DNA of 64,000 nucleotides, from positions 70,035,345-70,099,344 of the forward strand of contig NC_092794.1 of the NCBI RefSeq assembly GCF_918797505.1, given 5' to 3'. This document shows positions 13,201 to 38,149 of this stretch, piece by piece; position 1 is the stretch's first letter; each line of letters begins with the position of its first letter. Position numbers and translations under genes: made by a program. The DNA is from Bemisia tabaci. Taxonomy: Eukaryota; Arthropoda; Insecta; Hemiptera; Aleyrodidae. The notes beneath the pieces are model-generated. The model was not told where the DNA came from and did not search any database. It saw only the letters and a program-made list of their open reading frames with translations.

Positions 13201-16200
13201 TCCTGTTTGACACAAAGATAAGATTACTCCAGAATGGCCGATTTGAAAAATTGAGGCTAAATGAGGTTCCAACTCAGTGAAAATTGACTCGAATTCTGCA
13301 GATTCTTGACAGCTATGGAGCAACTTCTGAATGATAAAATTTGTCTTTTTATTCATAGCTAGGGCTGATATCCTATTCATGCAAAATTTTGCAAACATTT
13401 GAGTATACAACTTGTGAGGAGCGACAGTGATCATCACTTCAAATAAATGAACTGCAGGCTCATATTCAAACACTGAAGGAATCTCAACAAAGCTCATTTT
13501 TTTTTCACTTTCAAATTCTTTCGTGTCATTGGCAAATAATAATTCATTCGTGCTTGACTTCATATAGCTATCCACCAAAGCATTGAGGATACTTTTAAGG
13601 GTTGATTTGCTTGCAGACTTATGTAGAGCCAAGAGAAGTATTTGCAGTAATCCAGATGTCAGTTCTTCAAACGGTAAATCTCCCAGTTGAGGCCACATCA
13701 TCAAGCGTTTGGCAAAATCTTTCAGAATCATTTTATGCTCTACATTGAGGATTGATTCTGATTTCTGATTTGTTGCTTGGCAAGAGGCTTTCAAAGAGCG
13801 AGCATCCACTCCGCCGACTAGACTAATGAAAACAGTTCTAAGAACGTGGTTAGCAAACTTATCCCAGACAAAATCCTCCAGATTATTCAACATGAATTTG
13901 CTTATTTTCGACACCAAGTTTTGGAAATATTCGTCCCATATTTGCATGTCTGGTTCTTCCTTATCATTTGCATTCTGCACCTGTGACAAAACATGCGATC
14001 AAGAGTATGAATAAACTACTTTCACAGAGTAAAATAATTATGGAAGTGAAAAAAAATCTTTCATCAGTAAGAATCTATGGTGTCCCAAAAATCTTGTCAC
14101 TGGCTCTTGTGCAAGTGAACATATAGAGTCAGCAAAATGTGGGTGGCGCAAGCTTGAAGATAATTTCATTACCTTTTCATCACAATTTTGTTGAGTTCAT
14201 TTGGTCAAAAATTCACCGAGTTTGCTAATTTTTGGACAACATGTTTGCATTTCGGTGAATTTGGACGTGTTTGCATAGTCCCTGGGAGATTTTCAACTTG
14301 ATTTTATGGAGGAAGAAAAAAGAAGTAAAAATTTAAGTTTGGATAGGTTGTATAATTAATTGATTTTGCACAGTTCTTATGATTTCTGATCAAAGTTATT
14401 TTTTTTTATCTGATGATCCTTTCCTTTATTTTCCCTAAATATTTACATTTTTATGCATAATTCAAGGTGTTGTTTTCACTTGATGTGGACTGTCTTTTAA
14501 CAATCTTCCTTTGTCTGAGAATATAAAATTTGTTGGGTGGCATTAATTCCATCTTGCACTGAGTAAAAATTTTCTCCTTTCAAATTTCTTAATAGCTCTG
14601 GAAAGAGCCAATAACTACAGAGAACCAAGTTTCGCTGCAGGTAACACCTTGCTTTGCCATGATCCTTCGAGAAACGTTCAAAATAAACAGAAACTCATGA
14701 TCTTGATGCAATATTCAAGATGGTATGAATTCTGGTCGTTTCTCACTGATGTCTTTTAAAAGTTAGTGACACTGTACGATAAAATTGGCTGTCAACATTC
14801 TTATTTGACGGAACTTAATGTCAGTCAGCTTTGGTTTTCTTCTGTTTAAAAAAAAGGTGTAAAATTTTCCAAAGGGTTATGCAAACACGCCGCGTAAAAA
14901 ATCAGTGTCTCTCTGTGAATTTTTGACCAAAGAGCTCGACAAAGACTCAGTAGAAAAGCTAATGAAATGATCTTTAAGCTCTTTCAATTTGCATTCAGCT
15001 GCTTTCATTTATTTGCTCATACAAGAGTCAGTGACAAGACTTTGGGACACCTTTTATAGTAATAAGTCAGTGATGTTTTATAATAGAATGGCTCTACCAT
15101 ACAGTGCAGTCATTAGAGACGAAAAGTGGGTTATCTTCAAAAATGCTGGAGAGGGCTTCTTGTGTGTCCATGAGGAATTACTATTAGTGCTGATTGTTTT
15201 TAAATAGATGTAATCTTCTGATATTGTTGGACGTAGTATGCTTAATAAACTGATTCATTTAAAAACTCTTTTCATCCTCTAACCCCTCATCGGGTTAAAA
15301 TTTTTTGAATATTTTATAAAATTTACTGTGAGAATTAGGTTCTGCAAAACCATAGAATCCTGGAAGTACGCTTCCCTGAACTTTGGCTTTCTTGTACATT
15401 AAAAGAGAGCTTAAAAGTTACCAATTTACTCCGGCTAGAGGCTGTTCTAAGGAGTGCCTCGAGGACGTGACTTGCAAATTCATCACAGCAAATGGGTCTG
15501 AGACTTTCCATAAAGGCTTCTGCAAAGGTCTTAAGGTTTTCAGGTGCAGCATCTGGTAAAAGAGCCTCAATGAGTCTTGATCCAATTTGATTCTTGGAGT
15601 ATTCAATTTCATGGTCTTTGATTTCTTCCAAAAAATTGTTCACAAAAGCGCCTAGAGAAAAAAAAGTCAATCTTAATTTGACAGATTACCTTGAGCCTGG
15701 TCCGAGGGGTTGGACATTAGGACTTATTAAATATCCGTGGAACGCATGGAACGCGCCGGTAGCAGTTCAGGCTGGTTCAACCAGCCTGAACCAACCTCAA
15801 CCTACCTCGGAAGAGAGGTTCAAGCATTCCACTGGAACACATGGAACGCGCCAGTGGAACGGGATAAAAAAGTGATGCGTTCCGTTGCGATCCACTGTGG
15901 TTCGGATAAAAAAAAGCCCAATTTCATCATGGCCAGTATTTTTGTTACAGGCGTTGCACTATGGCTAGATAATAAATCATAAAAGCTTGAAAATGTGAAA
16001 AAAAAAGGCAATGTTAAGAACATATGGTTGAGAAGGGTGTCAGCGCTGTGAGTACAAAAAATTTGGCCAAGAAGTTTAATTACATAGTTTTGAAACTACC
16101 TATGAGAGAAAGAGAGGTATTGCAGACATCATAATAACAAAAATCTCCAAATAAAAACCATTCTTCTTGATATTGTTATATTCAGGAACAGTTACAAAGT

Positions 16201-16491
16201 TCTGAACAAGCTCCTTAAGTAATCAACACTAATGCACACGAATGCACTGCATTGTACATTACATGCGTAAAACTCGGTAGTACACAATAAGCACTTACAA
16301 TAGCTGTACTTACTTTTATCATCCTCTGAATCAAATCCTTTTTTCTGAGCCTCGTACATGCGTAGAAAATATAAATATGTCTCCTCTTCAATGTGATTTC
16401 CTCGACCAACAGAGCCCTTGCGATGATACTTCTTCATTTTTGACACAAAACTTCCATGCTTTTTCTTTCGCTTCACTCCTTTCCCGGACAT
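6858..16491 (-). CDS. NOP9: Nucleolar protein 9 (pumilio-repeat rRNA-processing factor), complete
   Basis: Six exons on the minus strand: 16491-16314, 15651-15422, 13980-13165, 11377-11192, 7756-7613 and 7115-6858 (TGA at 6860-6858). All introns are GT-AG and all phases close; the spliced CDS is 1,812 nt, 603 residues, close to the human protein (about 636). The start MSGKGVKRKKKHGSF begins a lysine-rich, nucleolar-type N-terminus. Exon 2 gives KNQIGSRLIEALLPDA and DEFASHVLEALLR, typical pumilio helices. Later repeats include HGCLILQAMLAF, DSKGCHIAEAFLRSP and SSSKYGSWVFEALW. The end, FRKNREAWIQAQ plus a lysine-rich stretch, matches the conserved NOP9 C-terminus. NOP9 is known to bind pre-rRNA and assist 18S rRNA maturation in the nucleolus. 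Medea lies upstream on the same strand. Confidence 0.95.
7171..7206. repeat. Poly(A) tract, 36 bp
   Basis: An uninterrupted A run in the last NOP9 intron. It could be the tail of an old retrotransposed copy, but no body was recognised next to it. Confidence 0.8.
8731..8895. mobile_element. Foldback element with GCCGGAAGAAGGGCGTATCT ends, copy 1
   Basis: The left end GCCGGAAGAAGGGCGTATCT and right end AGATACGCCCTTCTTCCGGC are exact inverted repeats around a 165-bp unit. Just inside the left end is a second GAGATACGCCC. It lies in the fourth NOP9 intron. A related element is at 10426. Confidence 0.7.
10426..10652. mobile_element. Foldback element with GCCGGAAGAAGGGCGTA ends, copy 2
   Basis: The right end TACGCCCTTCTTCCGGC mirrors a slightly eroded left end (TCCGAAAGAAGGGCGTATCT). 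The outer flank on the right (CATGGTCCTCAATT) is the complement of the outer flank on the left of the 8731 copy. It lies in the same NOP9 intron. Confidence 0.65.
11482..11740. mobile_element. Foldback MITE, family A, copy 2
   Basis: It starts ATATCGATGGCC and ends GGCCATTGATAT. The internal blocks follow the copy at 566 closely (CTAGCAGAATATTCTATGG near the middle). It lies in the third NOP9 intron (11378-13164). Confidence 0.7.
12935..13005 (-). other. Degenerate tRNA-like sequence, possible SINE head
   Basis: On the minus strand ATGGTGGCTTAGAAT resembles an A box and GGAGTTCAAACCTC a B box, about 30 nt apart. A T-rich stretch follows. A second weak tRNA-like word lies near 12745-12790 on the plus strand. 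The cloverleaf is not intact, so this is at best a decayed SINE. It lies in the third NOP9 intron. Confidence 0.3.
15738..15863. repeat. Hairpin flanked by direct GGAACGCATGGAACGCGCC-type repeats
   Basis: The words GGAACGCATGGAACGCGCC (about 15738) and GGAACACATGGAACGCGCC (about 15833) are direct repeats. Between them is a perfect hairpin whose arm is GGTTCAGGCTGGTT-like (centre about 15778). It lies just upstream of exon 2, in NOP9 intron 1. Confidence 0.6.
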
Positions 16492-17007
16492 TGTATAGGA
16501 CAGAGATTAAAATGGATTGAGAAATTAAATAAGAATGCGGGCTCTTCGGAGATAGATGTAGTTTTATGGAATCTAGAAACTGGCAACAAGAAAAAATGTT
16601 ACATCTTCACTTGAATGCTTGATGTGCTTTCTCAGAGGCTTATTTTAAAATTTCATATTCTCACAAATATATACTTAATGTGTTCCACACCTTCATCACA
16701 TCACAAAAGTATAACATTCATATATAATTCACTGAATTCACATTATAAAACCAAAGTATACAACATGCTTACAACGTGCAGCAGTCCATAAGCATTATTG
16801 AAGGTTATGTTTATGTTATTATTGAGCCTCTGCCATCGCTGTGACGTCACATGGATTGGCGCGCTGTTCAAATTAAAGAACATTTAATTTTAATGAAAAA
16901 CACAGTATTACGTATGAGCCCGTCTTGGATTACAGTTATTTTCTACATAGAAAACTGTTGAACGTCATCTTCTTAAAATTTCAGTGATTTTTCTCCTCTT
17001 TACAAAG
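16492..17007. other. Region upstream of NOP9 start codon
   Basis: No gene is seen. It must contain the NOP9 5' UTR and promoter. It includes TGACGTCA (about 16841-16848), a consensus CRE/ATF-type site about 350 bp upstream of the ATG; its function is inferred only. Confidence 0.45.
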
Positions 17008-17270
17008 CATATCGACGGTGAAACTACCAAACCACGTATCTCGTTTGCGGTGTTTAAAAATCTACGCTCGCATTTTATTTTTTTGAAGTCGACCAAATCA
17101 ATATCATTCCTTGAAATTTTCACAGAATTTTCTCCGCACGAGGAGGAAAAATCACAGAAATTTTCAAGACTAGACGTTAAGTAGTTTTTCATTTAAAAAA
17201 TAAAGTATGACAAGAAGTCTGCGACGTCGCAAACCGAGATACGTGGTTTGGTAGTTTCACCGTCGATATG
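17008..17270. mobile_element. Foldback MITE, family A, copy 3 (best preserved)
   Basis: CATATCGACGGTGAAACTAC and its exact complement form the ends, and perfect pairing continues through CAAACCACGTATCTCG, about 36 bp in all. It lies between NOP9 and Medea. A further half-end (GCAGTTTCACCGTTGATGAT) at about 17377-17396 suggests a second, decayed copy beside it. Confidence 0.85.
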
Positions 17271-18215
17271 CTGAGGAAACTTTGAGCCAGGATATTGGTT
17301 TGGTCTCCTTCCTTTTAAAAAATAAAATAGGTGAGAGCAAAGATTTCAAAACATCGCATACGCAACTCCCATTTTTGCAGTTTCACCGTTGATGATGGTT
17401 TCCCTAGTCACTGGGAATGAAGGTGGGCCTGGAATGGATAAAATTAGAAAAACCAAAATAACATACGCCCTCACACTTTTCGAAAGCGTTAAAATGAAGT
17501 AAATGTACCAGTTTTCAAGTCGGAACAAATAGGGGCAAAAAAAGGGATTTTTTTCTATCTTTTTAAAAATAAATAAATAAATCAAACGCTGCTTTGTGGC
17601 GTATCCCCTACTTTTTGATGCGGCATAGAATAATAGCTATTATTCTATGGATACGGTGGGACAGCCCTATATTTCAACAAGTAGCATTGGTTACATCGGG
17701 GTTGCAAAGCTCTAGTTCCGCCTACTTTTTTTTCTCTCTTTTTTTTTTTTAAAAAAAAAAGGTACAAAACCTACATCCTCAAAAAATCCATAGCTAAAAT
17801 CAACTTCAATTTTTATCATTTTCATACAAAAAGATGGATCTCTGACTTACTATCATGATCACTTGACATACAAAGAGCGGCAGAAATCAACATGTTAATT
17901 CTAGCAATAACCATACTGATGTAGATGGTAGATTTTCTGTTAAATCCTAGAAGTCAGTCAAAAATTTTAGATTCCACCCTAGATTTGGCCAAGGATAATT
18001 TTTTTAATTTTCATTGTGCAGTACTCTTGGAGATACATCTTTGTATTAATTCTCACTAGCAAGAACTGGTTATTTTCGAAAAAAGTCTGTGCTGAAAAGT
18101 TGCCAGCTGTTACAGCCAAAGCTTTCATGTCAGATTTAAAATGCACACTGAGGAGCAATCAAAAATAGTTAAATGGAATAAATAACAGGGATCTGTTGGT
18201 AAGAAACTAAAAAAC
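17271..18215. other. Intergenic stretch between NOP9 promoter side and Medea 3' end
   Basis: AT-rich, with a half-end of a family A MITE near 17380, a short hairpin CATAGAATAATAGCTATTAT-like at about 17625-17650, and T/A runs near 17730-17760. No gene was recognised. Confidence 0.5.
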
Positions 18216-20227
18216 AGGTAAATGGATAACTACTTTATTAAGTACAAAGTACATACAAAATTCCATAAAAAATATTGAGTTTAATAGTCAAAGATGTCTT
18301 TAAAACTATTCAAAAATTTTGAGACATCAATGTAGCTTGAGTCAGATTTTTTGAGCTTTGTTCAAGAGCGAGCCTCAAGAGAGGAGTATAACCTCTAAAG
18401 GACGATTTTAAAAGGCAACTGCAACTACACAATCCAATACAAATCAACTCATCAAAACATCATTTGAAGGTACAACTGTGCTTGGTTAAAAACTTAAAAA
18501 TAATATAAAAAAGTAGGTACTTTCAGCAAGGGTACAAAATATGTTTTGTTGTCGCGACTAACTTTCAAGAGGTATGAAAAATTGCACTCTCATTAAAAAT
18601 TAGATTTCCCAGTAAAATTCCAAGAAACGAATTTCTATTGTGTCCATCAGTGTAGTGTTTGGCAAACAATGCGAATAGAAAATAGATAACTCCGGATGTG
18701 GTTGAGGCAATTTAGTGGAAATATTTTCAGCGGTCAGAAAAGTTCTTTTGAAGAATTACAGACAACAATGAACTTCTCTGGTCTGAGTAGGAATTTCCAC
18801 GCTCTAAAAAAGCCTCTGATGACTAAACGTTGCCTTTATGAAAATAACTCTACCAAAAATAATTTTTTGCAAGAAACATTCTTCGACAAAAAGTAAGACA
18901 GGATCTATCAAAAATTACACTTGCTGACATAAACATTTCTTAAAATATTCATTTGACAGGTACAGAATAATTTGTATAATTTGGCAAGAAATAATTTACA
19001 GCAAAGATTCAATTAAAACTAGGAACAATGCCCATTTTATGGCCACTGCTATTTTGAACTTGCTGAGACAAACATGCTTAAGAATAAAATATTGGAAACG
19101 TATCATTATTAAAAAATGAAAAATGAAGATCAAAAAGGTCATTGTCTGTTGGTAAAAGTAAGTCAAACCACAAAAAAAGATTTAACATAGTTTTAAAACT
19201 GAACCTGAGACTGAGAAAAGTTTTAGAGGCTACATTGAATTTACTTCATTGTTACTTACTAGGTTGGTAAGTTCCTCTCAGTGATTCGTTAAAATCTTGG
19301 AGCAATAGCTTGCAATGTCAATTAAAGATAGGTACAAGAGTGACACTTTGAGATGCTCAATATTTCAAAATACTTCACCACTCACTCTCACTTAAAGCTA
19401 ACTTTGACTACGCTACTTGAAATCTTGCTTGATTCCCCTCCAACCTGCTTTTTCAACTATTTTCATATAATTTTAACAATCTTAATATCATAGTACGGAC
19501 ATTGCACTGATTAGAAAATGGTGAAACACACAATTTTAAAAATAGCAAAAGCACAGCTAAAAGAAAATTTCATTATGAAATGAAAATTAAAAAAATTAAA
19601 AATTAGAAAAAAGAAAAAACTTGTATAAAGACTGAAAGATGGATAAAATAACGAAACAAGAAATTTCAGATACTAATCATGAGGGCCGTAGTATTCTGCC
19701 TTGTAGGAAATTTAGAAAGAATCATGAGATATTTCTAGATTTTGTGCAGATAAAAAAAAAAAAAAAAAAAAAAAACCAAGAAAGGTCAGGAATCTAAATC
19801 TTATAGCATAAAGAATAAAATTTACTAGCTTACTTTGTCACTTGAAAATAATACCAAAGCTGGGATTCTGGGATAGAAATTGAAGTAAAAACAAGTCTGT
19901 CAGATGTGTTTTCGCTACATACATCTGCACCAAGTTTCTAAACTTAGATTAAATTCTAACTATGAGATGACTCAACTTTTGTCATTATGAGAGTTTGAAT
20001 ATACTAAAACAACCTGAGAAAAAACTTCTTCAAAAGTTACAACAATCAGGAAAACAGAAATAGTCCGAACTGGGTGAATTAACAGGAAAACTACCCACTT
20101 CACCGCGACATTAAAGCACAACAATAAACACATTCATCAGACAAGAGACAAAAATGTACACTTAAGTTGACAGGATGAGAATTTGGCCGAGAAAGCTGAA
20201 TCAAATTTTCAGATAGACAAAAACATA
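18216..20227 (-). other. Putative Medea 3' UTR (about 2 kb) with polyadenylation signal
   Basis: From the Medea stop (TAA at 20230-20228) no other gene begins before 18234-18239, where the minus strand reads AATAAA within CTTAATAAAGTAG. The stretch is uniformly AT-rich, lacks recognisable MITEs, and carries a poly(A) run near 19750. The UTR length is inferred from the first good signal; transcript data would settle it. Confidence 0.45.
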
Positions 20228-33366
<13,139 letters not shown>

Positions 33367-34741
33367 CTGAAAGAAAAATTAAAATTACTGTGCTATTATC
33401 AAAATGAAAGGCAGTAAATCGGAAGGGATCTTTCACAACGACCATAGATAAATACAATTGTTGGATACATTGTGTGAATGTGGGCTGTTACAGCTTAATA
33501 TGTAAATAAAAAAGTAAAGTTTGGAATAAGTTTCGTTGCAACCTAGCTGGACTGACAGAACAGACCATGCACTGAGCTGCCGTAATATTGAAACAATAAA
33601 AGTGTAAAAGTTAGGTTCCAGCATGATTCATTCCCTAAACTACTGCAAAAATTCACACTGCCTGGATCGATTCATAAATTGGGGAACGCAAGATCTCCAT
33701 ATGAAGATAAGAATTGAGTACCCTATCCAATTAAAATTGATGTAATAATTGCATAGAGATGAACTCAATTTTCTGATGAAGGAGCTTTGGTTGAGAGGAT
33801 GATCGATAGAACTCACTCTCCGTTTATCCGGAAAGTTATGGTGCAGGGTGAGTGATGTAAAACTGTGACTCTTCAAACCAATCAGGTTAAAGGAAAATGT
33901 GCCGAAACATTAAAAAAATAGTTAAACTTAAGATTACACAAAGATAATAAACACACAAACCTGAAAAACCATCTTTATTCATGATGGCACATTTCAAAAT
34001 ATAAACAAAGTCGTTAAGTTACCCGAGCGTACATTCACACGAATGAGATGCTACTCTATTGCTAGAAACTTCAAAAAAAAATTGACGATTGAGTAAAATA
34101 TCGAGGAAAATGCGATCCGGGGCTTTATTTATCACTGGAGAGAGGAACAGATGCAAAACTAAAACGAGATTTTGGAAGCCAGGCAATCGGGCAAATTTAG
34201 AATTCTGATATAGGAGGCCATCTTGCATGTTTACAAATTGATATTCAGTGTTACCAACCGAGAGCGCGCTTGCGTAGATGCGCTATTAGAAACATGGCTT
34301 TTGCATTTGACGCTATTTCCCACATAGGTACTGAACATAATATTTTCTCTCTAATATTTATTGATTACAGATGTGTGTCGCAAAAACGCCTTATTTCTTC
34401 GGTATATAAACAAATCATACTTGACCCCACTTTGTTGCACTTTGTAGACATCCAGTAGATGGGGGAAGGGAAGACGAGAGTGGAAGAGGGGGGAGGGGAG
34501 AGCGGGGAAGGGATGCAAAATTTCATGATACTTTACAAAATAAAAGTTAAAAAATTTCATAATTACACAAATTTCAAGGAATTATTTGAAACTTCTGAGA
34601 TGGGCTCAGTGTGCCATTAAATGGACTGCGTTTTGCAATTTGGCACAATAAATTCTGGCCCGGTTTAAAAACAACGTATGTGCCATTAGTTCCCCTATGC
34701 ACATAAGTGTTTTTTTCAGATGAGCCAGAATTATGCGCCGG
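33367..34741. other. Upstream side of the first recognised Medea exon
   Basis: Expected to hold part of a Medea 5' intron and possibly a 5' exon. No exon with an in-frame ATG and matching phase could be identified. A fragment of the GGACTGCATTTTGCAATT element family lies near 34612-34720. The minus strand carries CAAGATGGCC at 34226-34217, a YY1-like word often found near transcription starts; this is only suggestive. Confidence 0.4.
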
Positions 34742-35476
34742 AGTTGGGATAGTTGCGCGCTTGATTTCTGCTTTAAACGATGCGAGCATAATAGCGTCTA
34801 TGCATGTATAAACGTCAATAATTTGAGACAGGTGAAAATCTAAGATTTTTCCCACCAAACCAATTACCTATTTTGAGTCCGAATGGTTGCGCACCTTTTT
34901 TCTGCATTTAACGATGCATAAGGCTTCATAAACGACATAATATGATATAGGCGGAAAAATAAGATTTTCCTTCAGTTCCGTTATCGGAATAATCGTTTTG
35001 CATAGTTCATATTATTTTGTTTCCATTTCTAACCACTTGTTTAATTATAATCCTCCTGTAAAAACCACCCATTTGCTAAATACAATTCTAGCTGAAGCGC
35101 ACTTAAGCGCATTCATGACTGCAAAAATGCTAACGGAAATCGAAAAGGCCAGCGCGCATGAAGGCTATTTCAATTGTAATCTTCCGTCGCATTTCTAAGG
35201 CGCAATGATACAACTATTTGAACTTCTCCGGAATGTGTGAGATATCACGCCGCATTTGAAGGCGTTTTCAAATCAGCCAAGTTCCGATACCCGGATTATC
35301 GTTTTGCATAGTTCATATTCTTTTGTTTTCATTTCTAACCACTTGTTTATTTATAATCCTCCTATAAAAATTACCCATTTGCTATATACAATTCTAGGTG
35401 GAGCGCACTTCAGCTATGCATTCACCACTGCAAAACTGTCAAAGGAAATCGACAAGCCCAGCGTGTATGAAGGCAG
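34742..35476. repeat. Two nested direct duplications upstream of Medea
   Basis: A diverged block of about 115 bp occurs at 34742-34857 and 34875-34990 (shared words GGTTGCGCACC-like, TTTAACGATGC, AAGATTTT). A second, better conserved block occurs at 34973-35165 and 35278-35476 (shared ATCGTTTTGCATAGTTCATA and TTTCTAACCACTTGTTTA), a period of about 305 bp. No terminal inverted repeats or coding capacity were seen. Confidence 0.7.
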
Positions 35477-35917
35477 GCCCGGCACAAGGCGGGGATACTG
35501 GGCACCTGGTGCCGGGTCCCGGGCCCTGGAGGGGGCCCGTGTTACCCGTGAAAACCCACTACGAATTCACAATCAACCCTTGTTTCGCAGGAAAAGTTAA
35601 AAATTTATCCTAAAAATTACGTAAAAGGTGAATCGATTTTTAGAAACACGCTGGGGCACTGTAGAATTCTTCTTAAATTTTCAAAGAAATATACTTCTTG
35701 GAAAATTTCTATCTATTTTCAAGATTTTCAGTACAGAGGGATATTTTTAGTAACTGCGTTTCATTTTCTTCCGTCGTCAGATGCTAAGAGTCTCCAGTCC
35801 GGGCATCCTCGACTTCAATGGCTCATGGCTCATCTCCCTTGCCATAGAGAAACGAAGGGGGAGTCCAGGGGGCCTGGCCCTCTTAAAACTGAAAATAGTA
35901 TCATGAAGTAGTAGTAG
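35477..35917. other. GC-rich patch then AT-rich sequence, no gene
   Basis: A GC-rich stretch at about 35477-35545 contains GGTGCCGGGTCCCGGGCCCT. A similar GGGCCCGG-rich stretch occurs at 37200-37290, so this may be part of an unclassified repeat. The rest shows no recognisable feature. Confidence 0.4.
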
Positions 35918-36465
35918 TTCCTGCGTATTTGCGTTTATTGCGTTTCCTGCGTATTTGCGTTTATTGCGTTTCCTGCGTATTTGCGTTTTTTGCGTTTCCT
36001 GCGTATTTGCGTTTATTGCGTTTCCTGCGTATTTGCGTTTATTGCGTTTCCTGCGTATTTGCGTTTATTGCGTTTCCTGCGTATTTGCGTTTATTGCGTT
36101 TCCTGCGTATTTGCGTTTATTGCGTTTCCTGCGTATTTGCGTTTATTGCGTTTCCTGCGTATTTGCGTTTATTGCGTTTCCTGCGTATTTGCGTTTATTG
36201 CGTTTCCTGCGTATTTGCGTTTATTGCGTTTCCTGCGTATTTGCGTTTATTGCGTTTCCTGCGTATTTGCGTTTATTGCGTTTCCTGCGTATTTGCGTTT
36301 ATTGCGTTTCCTGCGTATTTGCGTTTATTGCGTTTCCTGCGTATTTGCGTTTATTGCGTTTCCTGCGTATTTGCGTTTTTTGCGTTTCCTGCGTATTTGC
36401 GTTTATTGCGTTTCCTGCGTATTTGCGTTTATTGCGTTTCCTGCGTATTTGCGTTTAGTGCGTTT
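35918..36465. repeat. 26-bp minisatellite, about 21 units
   Basis: The unit is TTCCTGCGTATTTGCG followed by TTTATTGCGT (26 bp), almost perfectly repeated over 548 bp. One variant (TTTATT changed to TTTTTT) occurs near 35987 and again near 36377, exactly 15 units apart. Because 26 is not a multiple of 3 and the unit has no stop on the plus strand, all three plus frames stay open and encode the same cycling peptide. There is no evidence that it is translated. Confidence 0.95.
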
Positions 36466-37865
36466 GGTGAGCATTTTTATACCGATAAATTTTACATTTT
36501 TTTTTTTTTTTTAACAAACGTGCTCTCTGCATAGATTTATGGTTTTAAATTGACCCTGTCAATCAGAATTTCTTGATTTTTCAGTATCATGTTTTTGGTG
36601 CTAAGACGTCGGTTCATCGAAAAAAAAAAGTGGGAAAAGGATGAATGATTTTAGCACAAAAACAAAGGAGAGATCGGAAAATTTTCGATAATATAGCTTG
36701 TAGATTCAAAAAATTTGTGTACTGTCCTTGATACCTATGTGCGTTTATTCGTGGCGAATCATGATTTTCATGCAACTTTTCCGCAATAAATTATTTCAAT
36801 AAACCCAGATCACGAAGAACAATAGAAAATGTCTTTACTTGAAGTGGCAAACAATATGTTTCATGCTCTGCAAAATTGTAGTGAAAAATCAACTGATTCT
36901 GTAGCTGTACAGAAATTTTCACGATTTTTATTTTCAAAATCTTGAAACAATGTATGACACTGACACAGAGAAATTCATGTGAATACAACACCTGTATTTG
37001 CGAAGAAAAACAACCCCCCCCCCCCCAAAAAAAAAAAAAAATAAAAATTTTCCAGGTGTTTTGAATGCAACAATTCGCAAGTATTTTGTGCTGAAAGTAG
37101 AGAAAAAAAACATAATTATTCCGCAGAAATTGATGGAAAAATTCTTTTAGAAGCTTCAAAATGCGTCCGATTAGTCGTATAAATTCTAAAATTTCTTGGG
37201 GGATGCCCCTCGGACCCCCCCCCCCCCCCCGTGCTTGGGGCCCGGACCTTAAAACATGTACCAGGGCCCGAGATGGGATGTGGCGGGCCTGACCATGACC
37301 GTGGTTGAATTGGCATTTTTTCATTGTAAAATCTACATTGAAACATATCTGTCACTTTTTTCAAACTACAAAATTGTTAAATGAGCAATTCCACCTTTTC
37401 CGTGTAGATACAAGATGTTTTAGTTACAGAGCTAGTAGCTATAACTTGGGGAGAACAAAGCACTAAGAATGAAATTGTGAATAACAGGTAAAGCTTTTAC
37501 TTTTAAAACTGAAAGTTCCGAGTTTTTTCAATTCAAACAGATTTTTTCTTCTTTTTATTCGTGTGATTTCCTGCGAATTTCTGCGAACCCACACGATCTC
37601 CCCCCCCCCCCCCTCCTTCCCCTCGTCCCATTTACCACCGATTCCTTCCGAATTCGTTTCCGATTCTACTGTGCTGCAGCGGCGAAGTTTAGCGCACAAC
37701 AGCTTGTTTTTCGCGAGTTCAATCCGATGCTGTGCGACGAAATTTCGAAAAATCGCCAAGCAGAGAAATCAGGATTTTTTTTCTTTGGGGGAGGGGGGCA
37801 ATTTTAGGGGCCAAGTTGGTGCTAAGCCTTCATTTTTTTGGCGCATTTGGCGCCTTGACACCTGT
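36466..37865. other. Gene-free stretch with homopolymer runs and a CpG-bearing patch
   Basis: Contains a T run (36497-36512), a C-then-A run (about 37014-37041), a C run near 37217-37231 and another near 37600. A CpG-containing patch at about 37560-37760 stands out from the AT-rich surroundings and could be a promoter or untranslated exon, but nothing proves this. Confidence 0.4.
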
Positions 37866-37899
37866 CCCTGGTAAAAATGGCAAGTGCTCAGATCAGTAG

Positions 37900-37995
37900 C
37901 ACTTGCCTTTGGAACAGACCTAAGCACTGATGTCAGTGCTGCCGGGCGCTGATCTGCTACCTCAGTGTTAGGTCTGTTCCAAAGGCAAGTGCCTC
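37900..37995. repeat. Palindrome nested near the left end of the CCCTGG element
   Basis: AGCACTTGCCTTTGGAACAG with the next ACCTAA pairs with TTAGGTCTGTTCCAAAGGCA. The loop carries more mirrored CAGTGCTG words. It may be an independent short foldback insertion or an internal duplication of the element's subterminal repeats. Confidence 0.65.
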
Positions 37996-38149
37996 TGATG
38001 TAAGTGGCACTGACCTAAGTGTCTCAGACGTAAGCGGAGTGGAAACTCCCAGAAATACTGTACAGGCAAAAATTTCGTTAATTACCGATCTGCCAGGTAC
38101 GTTAAGTCACTATTTGACGATCAGGGAGGGCTGCTGTGAGTTTTCAATC

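Noticed and set aside
34219..34226. ATG in a CAAGATGGCC context as Medea start
   Set aside because: The frame closes after about 20 codons without a splice donor in the phase needed by the exon at 33366.
35929..36534. Long overlapping open frames with a cycling repeat peptide
   Set aside because: They exist in three frames at once because the 26-bp unit has no stop; there is no start context or similarity.
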